Assembly: GCF_019599045.1 (NCBI RefSeq)
Contig: NZ_CP080623.1
Span: forward strand, 952,501 to 1,016,500
From: Roseovarius sp. SCSIO 43702
GTDB taxonomy: Bacteria; Pseudomonadota; Alphaproteobacteria; Rhodobacterales; Rhodobacteraceae
DNA length: 64,000 nt
Reading direction: 5' to 3'
Shown in pieces: positions 45,475 to 54,779 of the stretch. The stretch's first letter is position 1, and the number at the start of each line of letters is the position of its first letter. The position numbers were made by a program, and so were the translations under genes. A model generated the notes under the pieces. That model was not told where the DNA came from. It did no database searches and worked only from the letters and a program-made list of their open reading frames with translations.

Positions 45475-47730
45475 ATGAGTGACCTGCCCAGCAAAGACGA
45501 CATCCTGAGATGGATCGCCGATAATCCGACCGAGACCTCGAAGCGCGATATCGCGCGCGCCTTCGGCATCAAGGGGGCGGCGCGGATCGACCTGAAGCGG
45601 ATGCTCAAGGAACTCGAGGAGGAAGGGCATCTCGAGAAGCGCAAGAAGACCTATCGCGATCCCGACCGGCTTCCGCCCGTGGCGCTTCTGCGGGTGGGCG
45701 AGCCGGATGGAGACGGCGACCTCTTTGCGCATCCGCTCGAATGGCAGGGCGAGGGCGAGGCGCCGCGCGTGCTGGTCGTGCCGAAGGCGGGGGATCCCGC
45801 GCTGGGGGAGGGCGACCGGGTTCTGATGCGCCTGAGCGCGGTCGAGGGCGAGGATCATGCCTATGAAGGACGGCTCATCCGGCGGATCGGGACCAATCCG
45901 CGCAAGATACTCGGAATCTTTCGCAAGGGGGCCGAGGGTGGGCGGATCCTGCCGATCGACAAGGGCCAGGACAAGGAGTGGAGCGTGGCCTCCGAGGCCA
46001 CGCAGGACGCGAAGGACGGTGAGCTGGTCGAGGCCGAGCAGGCGGGGCCGAAGGGACGCATGGGCCTGCCGCGTGCGCGTATCGTCGCGCGGCTGGGCGA
46101 CCCGAGCCAACCCAAGGCCGTGTCGCTCATCGCGATCCATCAGCATGGCATTCCGGACGAGTTCCCCGACGAGGTGATCGCCGAGGCCGACGCGATGAAG
46201 CCCGCGGGCCTCAAGGGGCGCGAGGACCTGCGCGACCTGCCGCTCGTCACCATTGACCCGAGCGATGCGCGCGACCACGACGATGCGTGTTACGCCCATG
46301 CCGATGACGATCCGAAGAACGAGGGCGGGCACGTCATCTGGGTCGCGATCGCGGATGTGGCGCATTACGTGACGGCCGGATCGGCCCTGGATCGCGAGGC
46401 GCGCAAGCGCGGCAATTCAAGCTATTTCCCCGACCGCGTGGTCCCGATGCTTCCCGATCGGCTTTCGGGTGACTTGTGTTCGCTGCATGAGGGTGTGCCG
46501 CGCGCCTGTATCGCGGTCAGGATGCAGGTGGATGCGAAGGGCCAGAAGATCGGGCATCGGTTCGTGCGGGGGCTGATGCGCTCACCCGCGTCGCTGAACT
46601 ACCAAGAGGTGCAGGCCGCGATGGACGGAGAGCCCAACGCGAAATGCGCCGAGCTTCTGGAGGACGTGATCCGCCCGCTCTATGCCGCGCATGACGCGCT
46701 CAAGCACGCGCGGGCGGAGCGGCAGCCGCTTGATCTGAATCTGCCGGAACGAAAGGTCGTGCTCAGCGAGGAAGGCAAGGTGCTGTCGGTGAATTTTGCC
46801 GACCGCCTGGAGGCGCACAAGCTGATCGAGGAGTTCATGATCCTCGCCAACGTGGCGGCCGCCGAGACGCTCGTGGCGAAGAAATCCCCCCTTCTGTTCC
46901 GCGTCCACGAGGAGCCATCGCCCGAAAAACTCGACAGCCTGCGCGAGGTCGCAGAGGCGGCGGGGCTGACATTGGCCAAGGGTCAGGTTCTGAGGACCGC
47001 ACATCTGAATGCATTGCTGCACGGCGCCGCGGGAACGGATCATTCCGAGCAGGTCAACATGGCGACGCTGAGAGCCATGACGCAGGCCTATTACTCGCCC
47101 TCGAATTTCAGCCATTTCGGCCTGTCGCTGCGGGCCTATGCGCATTTCACCTCGCCCATCCGGCGCTATGCGGATCTGATCGTGCATCGCGCGCTCATCA
47201 CGGCGCATGGCTGGGGCGATGATGGGTTGAGCCCTGCCGACCTGGAGCGGCTGGAGCAGACGGCGCAGCATATCTCCGAGACCGAGCGGCGATCCATGGT
47301 GGCAGAGCGGGACACGAATGACCGTTATCTCGCCGCCTTCCTGAGCGAGCGGGTGGGCGAGGAATTCACCGGCCGCGTGAGCGGGATCGCGCGGTTCGGA
47401 GCGTTCGTGCGGCTTGACGAGACGGGGGCCGATGGCCTGGTCCCGATGCGCAGCCTTGGCCGCGAGTATTTCCGGTTCGACGCCGACGCCGCGACATTGA
47501 CCGGGGCCGACAGCGGACGGCAGATCGGATTGGGTGACCGGGTGACCGTGCGGTTGGCCGAGGCTGCGCCGGTGACGGGTGGGATCGCGTTCGATCTCGT
47601 TTCGGTCGAGGGAAAGGCAATGGGCGGGCGCGGCAGCGGCAAGCGCGGCGCACCGCCGAAGCGAAAGGCGGGCGCGGCGAAGAAGAAGGCCGACAAGATG
47701 AAGCGCAAGGTGAAGCGGAGCCGGAAGTGA
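45475..47730 (+). CDS. rnr: Ribonuclease R
   Basis: RNase R is a processive 3'-5' exoribonuclease that degrades structured RNA. The 751-residue protein has an N-terminal winged-helix-like domain, cold-shock domains, the RNB catalytic domain with the acidic cluster TIDPSDARDHDDACYA near residue 260, an S1 domain (GRVSGIARFGAFVRLDETG), and a basic C-terminal tail (KKKADKMKRKVKRSRK). The start MSDLPSKDD at 45475 is preferred over an in-frame ATG 25 codons upstream. Confidence 0.95.
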   Translation: MSDLPSKDDILRWIADNPTETSKRDIARAFGIKGAARIDLKRMLKELEEEGHLEKRKKTYRDPDRLPPVALLRVGEPDGDGDLFAHPLEWQGEGEAPRVLVVPKAGDPALGEGDRVLMRLSAVEGEDHAYEGRLIRRIGTNPRKILGIFRKGAEGGRILPIDKGQDKEWSVASEATQDAKDGELVEAEQAGPKGRMGLPRARIVARLGDPSQPKAVSLIAIHQHGIPDEFPDEVIAEADAMKPAGLKGREDLRDLPLVTIDPSDARDHDDACYAHADDDPKNEGGHVIWVAIADVAHYVTAGSALDREARKRGNSSYFPDRVVPMLPDRLSGDLCSLHEGVPRACIAVRMQVDAKGQKIGHRFVRGLMRSPASLNYQEVQAAMDGEPNAKCAELLEDVIRPLYAAHDALKHARAERQPLDLNLPERKVVLSEEGKVLSVNFADRLEAHKLIEEFMILANVAAAETLVAKKSPLLFRVHEEPSPEKLDSLREVAEAAGLTLAKGQVLRTAHLNALLHGAAGTDHSEQVNMATLRAMTQAYYSPSNFSHFGLSLRAYAHFTSPIRRYADLIVHRALITAHGWGDDGLSPADLERLEQTAQHISETERRSMVAERDTNDRYLAAFLSERVGEEFTGRVSGIARFGAFVRLDETGADGLVPMRSLGREYFRFDADAATLTGADSGRQIGLGDRVTVRLAEAAPVTGGIAFDLVSVEGKAMGGRGSGKRGAPPKRKAGAAKKKADKMKRKVKRSRK

Positions 47731-47755
47731 AACAGCGTGAAGCGGAGGGAGCCGG

Positions 47756-48742
47756 TCAGGGCAGGGTGAAGCGGGTGTTGCGCCGGTCGATCTCGGTGCC
47801 ATCGCGCAGGAACGTGGCGGTGCCCGTATAGGCGCCGGAAGGCCATGACGCCCCCCTGAGCTTGCGGCCCGCGGCGCGGAAGAACTGTGCCTGATCCTTT
47901 TCCAGCCTTGCATCGTGGCGTATGATGTCGCCCTCCGGGCCGACAAGGTCGAGGCGCAGAACGTCGCCGGCGTGGCCTCCGAAGGCGAAGGCCCAGAAGA
48001 CCAGCGCCGGTGTCTCCGGCGAGATTGGCTCATCGGCCTGACCCGCGCGGATCGCGTCGAATCCCGGTACGCTGTCGGAGAAACCCACCGACAGCAGCCC
48101 GCCGGGTGTGTAGGCTACGTCGTCCTGCCAGAGCGTTTCGGTCGACGGGGTGGCGCAGGTACTCTCTCCATCCGGGTCGAACGGGTCGACCACGCGACCC
48201 TCGTGGCGGAGCGTGAGATGCAGGTGCGGAAACTGCGTGCGACCGGAGAGGCCGATATGGCCAAGCGTGGTCCCTGCCTCGACGCGCTGGCCTTCTCTTA
48301 CCGCGATGGAGCCGCGCGCCATGTGGCAATATTGACTGGTCCAGCCGTCGTCATGTTCGATGAGCACCCCGTTTCCGCAATCACGCCCCTCGAGCGCGGC
48401 CGCGTCGGCCTCGGTGTAGGCGCGGTCCGGCATCCCATCGCGCGCGCCCCTGATGCGGCCCGGAGCTATCGCGGTGACGCGAACCTCTCGCGCGAGATCG
48501 GCGTGGGTGGGCAGGGCGAAATCGGTGCCCTTGTGGCCGTCATAGCTGTGCGGGGCGCAGGCGAAATCGCGCGCACCGGGGCCGGGATCGTGATCGACAT
48601 ATTGCTGGATGAAGCAATCCTCGCCCAGCGCACAGTCGACCGGGAGGGCAAAGCGGGGGTTGGGGCCATCCTGGGCCAGCGCCGGAAACGAGACCGCCGC
48701 GACCAAGGTCGCGGCGGTCAACTTATGGAGAAGGCAGTTCAA
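47756..48742 (-). CDS. M23 family metallopeptidase (LytM domain)
   Basis: This 328-residue exported protein has a signal peptide (cleavage after FPALA, about residue 23) and a LytM-type peptidase domain. Zinc ligands are His70 and Asp74 in GHKGTDFALPTH and His175 in FPHLHL, with His173 as the general base. Such enzymes cleave peptidoglycan cross-bridges or activate other hydrolases. A C-terminal domain of about 130 residues follows, with no family that I recognise. The start overlaps clpA's stop by 4 bases. Confidence 0.88.
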   Translation of the reverse strand: MNCLLHKLTAATLVAAVSFPALAQDGPNPRFALPVDCALGEDCFIQQYVDHDPGPGARDFACAPHSYDGHKGTDFALPTHADLAREVRVTAIAPGRIRGARDGMPDRAYTEADAAALEGRDCGNGVLIEHDDGWTSQYCHMARGSIAVREGQRVEAGTTLGHIGLSGRTQFPHLHLTLRHEGRVVDPFDPDGESTCATPSTETLWQDDVAYTPGGLLSVGFSDSVPGFDAIRAGQADEPISPETPALVFWAFAFGGHAGDVLRLDLVGPEGDIIRHDARLEKDQAQFFRAAGRKLRGASWPSGAYTGTATFLRDGTEIDRRNTRFTLP

Positions 48743-51072
48743 TCCGCCGTCAGGAGAGGCGGCTTCTTGCCCGAAAGCCGGGGCGCGTCCGGTCCGTCGA
48801 GCCGCAGATCGATCTTGCCGTCCTTCACGCCCACGCGGACGATGCCGCCCTTGGCGAGCTTGCCGAAAAGCAGTTCCTCCGCCAGCGGCTTCTTGATGTG
48901 CTCCTGGATCACGCGGCCAAGCGGGCGTGCGCCCATCTTGTCGTCATAGCCCTTGTCGGCCAGCCACTCGGCGGCGGCGCGGGTCAGCTCGATGGTGACC
49001 TTGCGGTCGAGAAGCTGCGCCTCGAGTTGCAGGACGAACTTCTCGACGATCTGGAGGATGACATCCTTGGGCAGGGCGCCGAAGCTGATCACGGCGTCGA
49101 GACGGTTGCGGAATTCGGGTGTGAAGGTCCGCTCGATCGCCGCCGTATCCTCGCCCTCGCGACGGTCGCGGCCGAAGCCGATCGCCTCTTTCGCCTGTTC
49201 GGCGGCGCCGGCGTTCGACGTCATGATGAGGATGACGTTGCGGAAATCCACGGTGCGCCCGTTGTGGTCGGTCAGTTGCCCGTGGTCCATCACCTGAAGC
49301 AGGATGTTGTACACGTCCGGGTGCGCCTTCTCGATCTCGTCGAGCAGGAGGACACAGTGCGGATGCTGATCGACACCGTCGGTCAGAAGACCGCCCTGGT
49401 CGAAGCCCACGTAGCCCGGAGGCGCGCCGATAAGCCGCGAAACGGCGTGTTTCTCCATGTATTCCGACATGTCGAAGCGCAGAAGCTCGACCCCGAGCGT
49501 ATCGGCCAGTTGCTTGGCCACCTCGGTCTTGCCCACGCCGGTGGGACCGGCGAAGAGATAGTTGCCGATGGGCTTCTCGGGTTCGCGCAGGCCGGCCCGC
49601 GCGAGCTTGATCGCGGAACTGAGCGCGGTGATCGCGGTATCCTGACCGAAGACCACGCGCTTGAGCGAGGCTTCGAGATCCTTGAGCACTTCCGCGTCGT
49701 CCTTCGAGACGTTCTTGGGCGGGATGCGGGCGATCTTGGCCACCACATCCTCGATCTCCTTTGAGCCGATGGACTTGCGCCGTTTGGACGCAGCCAGAAG
49801 ATGCTGTGCCGCGCCGGCCTCGTCGATGACGTCGATGGCCTTGTCGGGAAGCTTGCGGTCGTTGATGTAGCGCGCGCTCAGTTCGACGGCGGTGCGGATC
49901 GCGTCGTTGGTGTATTTGACGGCGTGATGCTCTTCGAAATAAGGCTTGAGGCCCTTGAGGATCTTGACCGTGTCTTCGACGGTCGGCTCGACCACGTCGA
50001 TTTTCTGGAACCGGCGCGAAAGGGCGCGGTCCTTTTCGAAATGCTGGCGGAACTCCTTGTAGGTGGTGGAGCCCATGCACCGGAGCTTGCCGCCCTGAAG
50101 CGCGGGTTTCAGCAGGTTCGACGCGTCCATCGCGCCCCCTGACGTGGCGCCGGCGCCGATCACGGTGTGGATCTCGTCGATGAAGAGCACCGCGTCGGGA
50201 TGGTTCTCGAGCTCGGTCACAACGGCCTTGAGCCGCTCCTCGAAATCGCCGCGATAGCGGGTCCCCGCCAGCAGCGCGCCCATGTCGAGCGAGTAGATCG
50301 TGGTCTTGGACAGGATTTCGGGTGTTTCACCCTGCACGATCTTGTAAGCCAGCCCTTCGGCGATGGCGGTCTTGCCCACGCCGGGATCGCCCACGAGAAG
50401 CGGGTTGTTCTTGCGCCGGCGGCAGAGCACCTGGATGCAGCGCTCGACCTCGGAGGCGCGACCGATGAGCGGATCGACGTCGCCCGCGCGAGATTTCTGG
50501 TTGAGGTCGACGCAATACTTGGCGAGCGCGCTTTCACCGCTCTCGACCTGCTCGGAACCGCCGGTGGTGGTGCCCGTCGCCTCATCCTCGTCATCCGCGC
50601 CGGTGACGGGCCGGGATTCGCCGAAGGCCGGATCCTTGGCCACGCCATGCGCGATGAAATTGACCGCATCATAGCGGGTCATGTCCTGTTCCTGGAGGAA
50701 GAAGGCCGCGTTGGATTCCCGTTCGGCGAAGATCGCGACGAGGACGTTGGCGCCCGTCACCTCGGTCCGGCCGGAGGATTGCACATGGATCGCCGCGCGC
50801 TGAATCACCCGCTGGAACGCGGCGGTGGGCACGGCCTCGGACCCTTCGATGTCGGTCACGAGGTTCGACAGGTCGTCGTCGATGAAATCGACGAGGGTCC
50901 CGCGCAGATCCTCGGTGTCGACATTGCAGGCCTTCATCACCTGCGCGGCGTCCGGTTCGTCCACGAGCGCAAGCAGAAGATGCTCGAGCGTCGCGAACTC
51001 GTGGCGCCGCGCGTTGGCGATGGCCAGCGCGGCATGAATTGCCTGTTCAAGCGTGTTCGAGAATGAAGGCAC
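48739..51072 (-). CDS. clpA: ATP-dependent Clp protease ATP-binding subunit ClpA
   Basis: ClpA is the AAA+ unfoldase that feeds substrates to ClpP. The 777-residue protein begins MPSFSNTLEQAIHAALAIA with the N-terminal ClpS-binding domain, followed by the first AAA module (GDPGVGKT) and the second (GPTGVGKT). The C-terminal region contains KGYDDKMGARPLGRVIQEHIKKPL. The adaptor gene clpS, often next to clpA, is not in the adjacent sequence. It overlaps the M23 peptidase gene by 4 bases. Confidence 0.97.
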   Translation of the reverse strand: MPSFSNTLEQAIHAALAIANARRHEFATLEHLLLALVDEPDAAQVMKACNVDTEDLRGTLVDFIDDDLSNLVTDIEGSEAVPTAAFQRVIQRAAIHVQSSGRTEVTGANVLVAIFAERESNAAFFLQEQDMTRYDAVNFIAHGVAKDPAFGESRPVTGADDEDEATGTTTGGSEQVESGESALAKYCVDLNQKSRAGDVDPLIGRASEVERCIQVLCRRRKNNPLLVGDPGVGKTAIAEGLAYKIVQGETPEILSKTTIYSLDMGALLAGTRYRGDFEERLKAVVTELENHPDAVLFIDEIHTVIGAGATSGGAMDASNLLKPALQGGKLRCMGSTTYKEFRQHFEKDRALSRRFQKIDVVEPTVEDTVKILKGLKPYFEEHHAVKYTNDAIRTAVELSARYINDRKLPDKAIDVIDEAGAAQHLLAASKRRKSIGSKEIEDVVAKIARIPPKNVSKDDAEVLKDLEASLKRVVFGQDTAITALSSAIKLARAGLREPEKPIGNYLFAGPTGVGKTEVAKQLADTLGVELLRFDMSEYMEKHAVSRLIGAPPGYVGFDQGGLLTDGVDQHPHCVLLLDEIEKAHPDVYNILLQVMDHGQLTDHNGRTVDFRNVILIMTSNAGAAEQAKEAIGFGRDRREGEDTAAIERTFTPEFRNRLDAVISFGALPKDVILQIVEKFVLQLEAQLLDRKVTIELTRAAAEWLADKGYDDKMGARPLGRVIQEHIKKPLAEELLFGKLAKGGIVRVGVKDGKIDLRLDGPDAPRLSGKKPPLLTAD

Positions 51073-51234
51073 GATGGGTGCTCCTTCCTGATCTGGTAGC
51101 GGACGGCGCGTGTCGTGCCGTCAACCTTGGCCTCATAAGTTTAAAGTTTGGTCGATATGGCCGCACCTTCAAGGAATTTCTGCGTTTCCACGATCACTTT
51201 TCCCTGCACCGCGTCGATTTTGCGTGCTCCACGC

Positions 51235-52002
51235 TCAGAAATTGTCCTTGCGGGTGCGGATCTCGGCGAAGGTTTCGGCGTCGCTTGCGCGGCTCATGCC
51301 AAGCTCGGATTTGAGAGCCGGATCGGAGGCGCGCAGGAACGGGTTTGTGGCAAGCTCTTCCGACAGAAGAGACGGCACGGTGGGTTGATTGTCGGTGCGG
51401 GCGGCATCGACCGCCCTCGCCCGTGATATAAGCGCGGAATTCTTGGGATCAATGGACAGCGCGAAACGGGCATTCGCGGCGGTGTATTCGTGGCCCGAAT
51501 AGATGCGCGTGTCTTCGGGCAGCGCGGCAAGCTTCGAGAGACTGTGCCACATCTGCTCCATCGTGCCCTCGAACACCCGCCCGCAGCCCAGCGCCATGAG
51601 GCTGTCGGCGGTGAAAGCCGCGCGGCTGTCCGGGAAGTGAAAAGCGATATGGCCGACCGTGTGTCCCGAGACGTCGAGAACGTGCCCCGTCTCGCGGCCG
51701 ATCGTGACCGTGTCGCCCTCGGCCACCGCGATGTCGAGCGGTGGCAGCCGGTGTGCGTCAGCCCGCGCGCCCACGACGGTGGCGGGATGGCGGGCAAGGA
51801 TGTCGGCAATTCCCTGCACATGGTCGGCATGATGATGCGTGATGAGCACGTGGCTCAACCGCCATCCGCTTTCATCGAGCGCGCGCAGGATGGGCGCCGC
51901 CTCGGGGGCATCCACGAGGGCGGTGTCGCCGGTCTCGGGGTCATGCGCGAGATAGGCGTAGTTGTCCGAAAGGCAGGGGATGGTCATAATGTCGAGTGTC
52001 AT
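51235..52002 (-). CDS. gloB: Hydroxyacylglutathione hydrolase (glyoxalase II)
   Basis: GloB hydrolyses S-D-lactoylglutathione to lactate and glutathione in methylglyoxal detoxification. The 255-residue protein has the metallo-beta-lactamase motif THHHADH near residue 56, a GHTVGHIAFHF block, and the C-terminal substrate-binding helix with NPFLRASDPALK. It is divergent from the methyltransferase gene, an arrangement I know from Rhodobacteraceae. Confidence 0.95.
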   Translation of the reverse strand: MTLDIMTIPCLSDNYAYLAHDPETGDTALVDAPEAAPILRALDESGWRLSHVLITHHHADHVQGIADILARHPATVVGARADAHRLPPLDIAVAEGDTVTIGRETGHVLDVSGHTVGHIAFHFPDSRAAFTADSLMALGCGRVFEGTMEQMWHSLSKLAALPEDTRIYSGHEYTAANARFALSIDPKNSALISRARAVDAARTDNQPTVPSLLSEELATNPFLRASDPALKSELGMSRASDAETFAEIRTRKDNF

Positions 52003-52063
52003 GGCTTTTCCCGTATCTGCGTTGTCGTTATGGTCATCGTGACTGATCCGGGGCAGGGCCGCA

Positions 52064-52807
52064 ATGCATCTCGATGTGCAGGATCTCAGGAATTTCTACT
52101 ATCGCAGCGCGCTCGGACGGGCGGCGCAGAAGACCTTGCGCGAGCAGATCGCGCGGTTCTGGCCCGAGGCCAAGGGACAGACCGTCGCCGGTTTCGGCTT
52201 CGCGGTGCCGTTCCTGCGGCCCTATCTCGCGGAGGCGCGCAGGGTCGTGGGCCTCATGCCCGCGCAGCAGGGGGTGATCGCCTGGCCGCAGGGCATGCCG
52301 AACGTGAGCGTTCTGTGCGAAGAGACGTTCTGGCCGCTCGAGACGGGGCGGGTGGACAAGCTCCTGGTGGCCCATGCGCTGGAGGTGAGCGAGCGGCCTG
52401 CGGAAGTGGTGCGCGAATGCTGGCGGGTGCTGGGTCCCGGGGGCTCGGCGCTTTTCATGCTGCCCAACCGCGCGGGGCTATGGTCGCGGTCGGACCGGAC
52501 GCCCTTCGGCTATGGCCGTCCTTACAGCCAGGGCCAGCTCGAGAGCTTCCTGAAGGCCGAGGGGTTCATACCCGAACGACATGTCACCACGCTCTACCAG
52601 CCGCCCAGCGAGCGGCGTTTCTGGCGCAAGACGGCGGGGGTGATGGAACGGATGGGCGGGCGGCTCAGCATCCTTGGCGCTGGCGGCGTAGTGATCGTGG
52701 AGGCGAGCAAGCGCGTGCAGGCGCCGCGGGGCCCCGGGGTCAAGGCGCCGGCGCGCTCACCGCTCGAGGTGCTTCAGCCGAAACCAAGCGCCAAGCCAGC
52801 GGTGTGA
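52064..52807 (+). CDS. Class I SAM-dependent methyltransferase
   Basis: This 247-residue protein has a methyltransferase-11-like layout: a glycine-rich segment near residue 40 ([13 protein letters not shown]), the acidic position of motif II replaced by the [12 protein letters not shown] stretch, and a motif-III-like [29 protein letters not shown] region near 105-130. The first motif deviates from the usual ExGxGxG, so cofactor binding is not certain. Paired divergently with gloB. Substrate unknown. Confidence 0.78.
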   Translation: MHLDVQDLRNFYYRSALGRAAQKTLREQIARFWPEAKGQTVAGFGFAVPFLRPYLAEARRVVGLMPAQQGVIAWPQGMPNVSVLCEETFWPLETGRVDKLLVAHALEVSERPAEVVRECWRVLGPGGSALFMLPNRAGLWSRSDRTPFGYGRPYSQGQLESFLKAEGFIPERHVTTLYQPPSERRFWRKTAGVMERMGGRLSILGAGGVVIVEASKRVQAPRGPGVKAPARSPLEVLQPKPSAKPAV

Positions 52808-52862
52808 GGCGGGTGCCCTGATCGGGGCTGGCGCGGTCCGTGGTGACGCCCGGACCGGTTCC

Positions 52863-54215
52863 TCAGCCGACAGGTGCCGAGGGGGGTGCGAGAAAGCGGA
52901 TATGGCTCTCGGCGAGACCGGGTATCGAGCCGAGGTTGATCTGCAGGCTCGGCGCCGCCGGATAGACGAGGGTAAGCGTCGTTTCGCCAGTGCCGGACAC
53001 GGAAATCTCGGTGTCATCGGGCTCGGGCGCCTCGATTACAAGCAAGTCCTCCGCGGTGTCGAAATCGGTGATGATGACATTCGGAGCCACCAGAAGCCCG
53101 TCAGCGCCCACCGCCGTGGCGAGCTGGAATTCATCCGCGCCGCTGCCGCCCGTGAGAGCCGCTGGATCGCCCTCCGTATCTTCGGGCTGTGCCTCGGCGC
53201 GCAGAATATCGTTGCCGGGACCGCCATCGGCGGCGGCCGCCCCGCGGATCGTGAGAAAGTCGTCACCGCTGCCACCGTCGAGCGTGGTCCCGCCCGAACC
53301 GGTGAGTATGTCGGCACCGCTGCCTCCGAAGCCGCTGGCGCTGTCGCTGAGGTCGAACGTATCGCTGCCGGCGCCTCCATAGCCGATGGCCTCATCGGCA
53401 AGCGTAAGGCTGTCGTCTCCATCGCCCGCATAAGCGGTCGCGTTGTCGGAGAGGCCGAAGGAGTCGTCGCCCGCATCCCCCGATGCCGTCGATTGCCCGC
53501 GAGCCTCGAACGTGTCGTCGCCATCCCCGCCGAAGGCTTCGGCGGTATCACTGACACCGAAGCGGTCGTTCCCCGCTTCGCCGAAGCCCCTGGCCGAGTG
53601 GCGCAGGACGAGCACGTCCTCGCCCTCACCGCCGCGGGTCACGGCATTGCCGTCTGCGATCAGCCGGTCGTCGCCCGCGCGACCGTCGAAGCGCGTCTCG
53701 TCGCCGCCCCTGATCGTGTCGTTGCCATCGCCACCGAAGCCGCGCGCCGCGTCGTTCAGGATGAGACTGTCATCGCCGGCATTGCCCGCCACGATGGCGT
53801 TTTCACCGCCGGTAAGCGTGTCATTGCCGTACCCGCCCGAGATCGTCGCCTGTCCGCTGGCCTCGAGCATGTCGTCGCCCGCACCGCCATAGGCGTCGGC
53901 CGTGTCGGCGGCATCCATCTGATCGTTGCCTCCGCCTCCGAGACCCAAAGCGCTGTTAACCAGGGAGATCGTATCGGCCCCCTCGCCGCCGAGCACGGTG
54001 TCCTGACCCTGACCCGAGAGATTATCGTCGCCGTCGGTGCCTTCGATGAGCGCCATGCTGACCTCGCCGTCGCCGGTATCGTCGCCTTCCCCACCGCCAT
54101 CATCGCCCGCGGCCGGTTTATCGTCATCGCTATCATCGAATGCCTCGAAGGCGGCCGTGCCAAAGAGGAGCGCGAGCGCGCCCAGAACCAGAAATTCCAC
54201 AATCACATCCCCCAA
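52863..54215 (-). CDS. Membrane-anchored RTX-like repeat protein with 17-residue units
   Basis: This 450-residue protein has one N-terminal hydrophobic segment (VIVEFLVLGALALLFGTAAF, about 4-23), an acidic linker, and sixteen tandem 17-residue units from residue 59 to about 330. Each starts with a GGxGxDxL-type turn, as in units GGDGNDTIRGGDETRFD and GGSGDDFLTIRGAAAAD. Normal RTX repeats are 9 residues (18 for a full turn), so the 17-residue period is atypical, with only one Ca-binding-like turn per unit. Two degenerate units and a beta-rich C-terminal domain follow (VAPNVIITDFDTAEDLLVIEA). Probably an extracytoplasmic Ca-binding or adhesive structure. No type I secretion genes are nearby. 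Confidence 0.75.
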   Translation of the reverse strand: MGDVIVEFLVLGALALLFGTAAFEAFDDSDDDKPAAGDDGGGEGDDTGDGEVSMALIEGTDGDDNLSGQGQDTVLGGEGADTISLVNSALGLGGGGNDQMDAADTADAYGGAGDDMLEASGQATISGGYGNDTLTGGENAIVAGNAGDDSLILNDAARGFGGDGNDTIRGGDETRFDGRAGDDRLIADGNAVTRGGEGEDVLVLRHSARGFGEAGNDRFGVSDTAEAFGGDGDDTFEARGQSTASGDAGDDSFGLSDNATAYAGDGDDSLTLADEAIGYGGAGSDTFDLSDSASGFGGSGADILTGSGGTTLDGGSGDDFLTIRGAAAADGGPGNDILRAEAQPEDTEGDPAALTGGSGADEFQLATAVGADGLLVAPNVIITDFDTAEDLLVIEAPEPDDTEISVSGTGETTLTLVYPAAPSLQINLGSIPGLAESHIRFLAPPSAPVG

Positions 54216-54779
54216 GGATTACTAGTATCTTGTTGATCGTCGGGGGGTGAGCAAGGTGAGTCAAGGGTCGCACAGCAATAGTTTCGGGTTGCGAAACAAT
54301 CACTTGGGGTGCCGAGGATTGCGATGGCAGATCAAGAAATTGATGGGGAGCCTTCCGGGCGCGGGGCTCTGGAAGGGATTGGAGCGGGTATGGATGGCGG
54401 GCGCGCTCCGACTTGAACTCGGCGAGGACAGCCCGTTCCCGAGATCGTGAGCGCAAGTGCATTTCGAGCGAGAGCAAGATGAATTGATCGTGATAGCGTT
54501 AACGCCGAGAGGGTGGCTCGAGGGCAAATCCACGAATCTTGGAGCGCGCGCGCAATTTTTTTGCGTCCGATTGATGTGGCGGTGGCATTGCCGCGATCTA
54601 AGCCTTTGAAAAGGCTTGAGAGGTGGGTTTTCGCGATGCAGTCATGGTAGCTTGCCCGCTGGGAAAGGCTCTGCTAGACCCACGCCGGATCATGAACTAT
54701 GCGGGCCGTCGCGGCCCATCAACGCCCCCGGCGCGGCAATCACCGCGATGCACCGGGGCCAACTGTCGGAAGGGTGGAC
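54216..54779 (+). other. 564-base intergenic region upstream of the atp operon
   Basis: No convincing gene was found between the RTX-like gene and atpH. The region contains the LacI-type site at 54491-54506, an A/T-rich stretch CAATTTTTTTGCGTCC near 54552, and a weak promoter candidate (TTGCCC, 17 bases, TAGACC) near 54650-54680. In contrast with the rest of the window it is long and only moderately GC-rich, and it presumably holds the atp promoter. Confidence 0.55.
54491..54506. promoter_or_regulatory. Candidate LacI-family (CceR-like) site upstream of atpHAGDC
   Basis: TGATAGCGTTAACGCC shares its first 11 bases with the site upstream of pyk (read on the opposite strand). It contains the perfect 10-base palindrome GCGTTAACGC (54496-54505). 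It lies about 275 bases before atpH, suitable for an activator site. CceR of Rhodobacter sphaeroides is known to activate ATP synthase genes; the assignment here is inferred. Confidence 0.45.
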
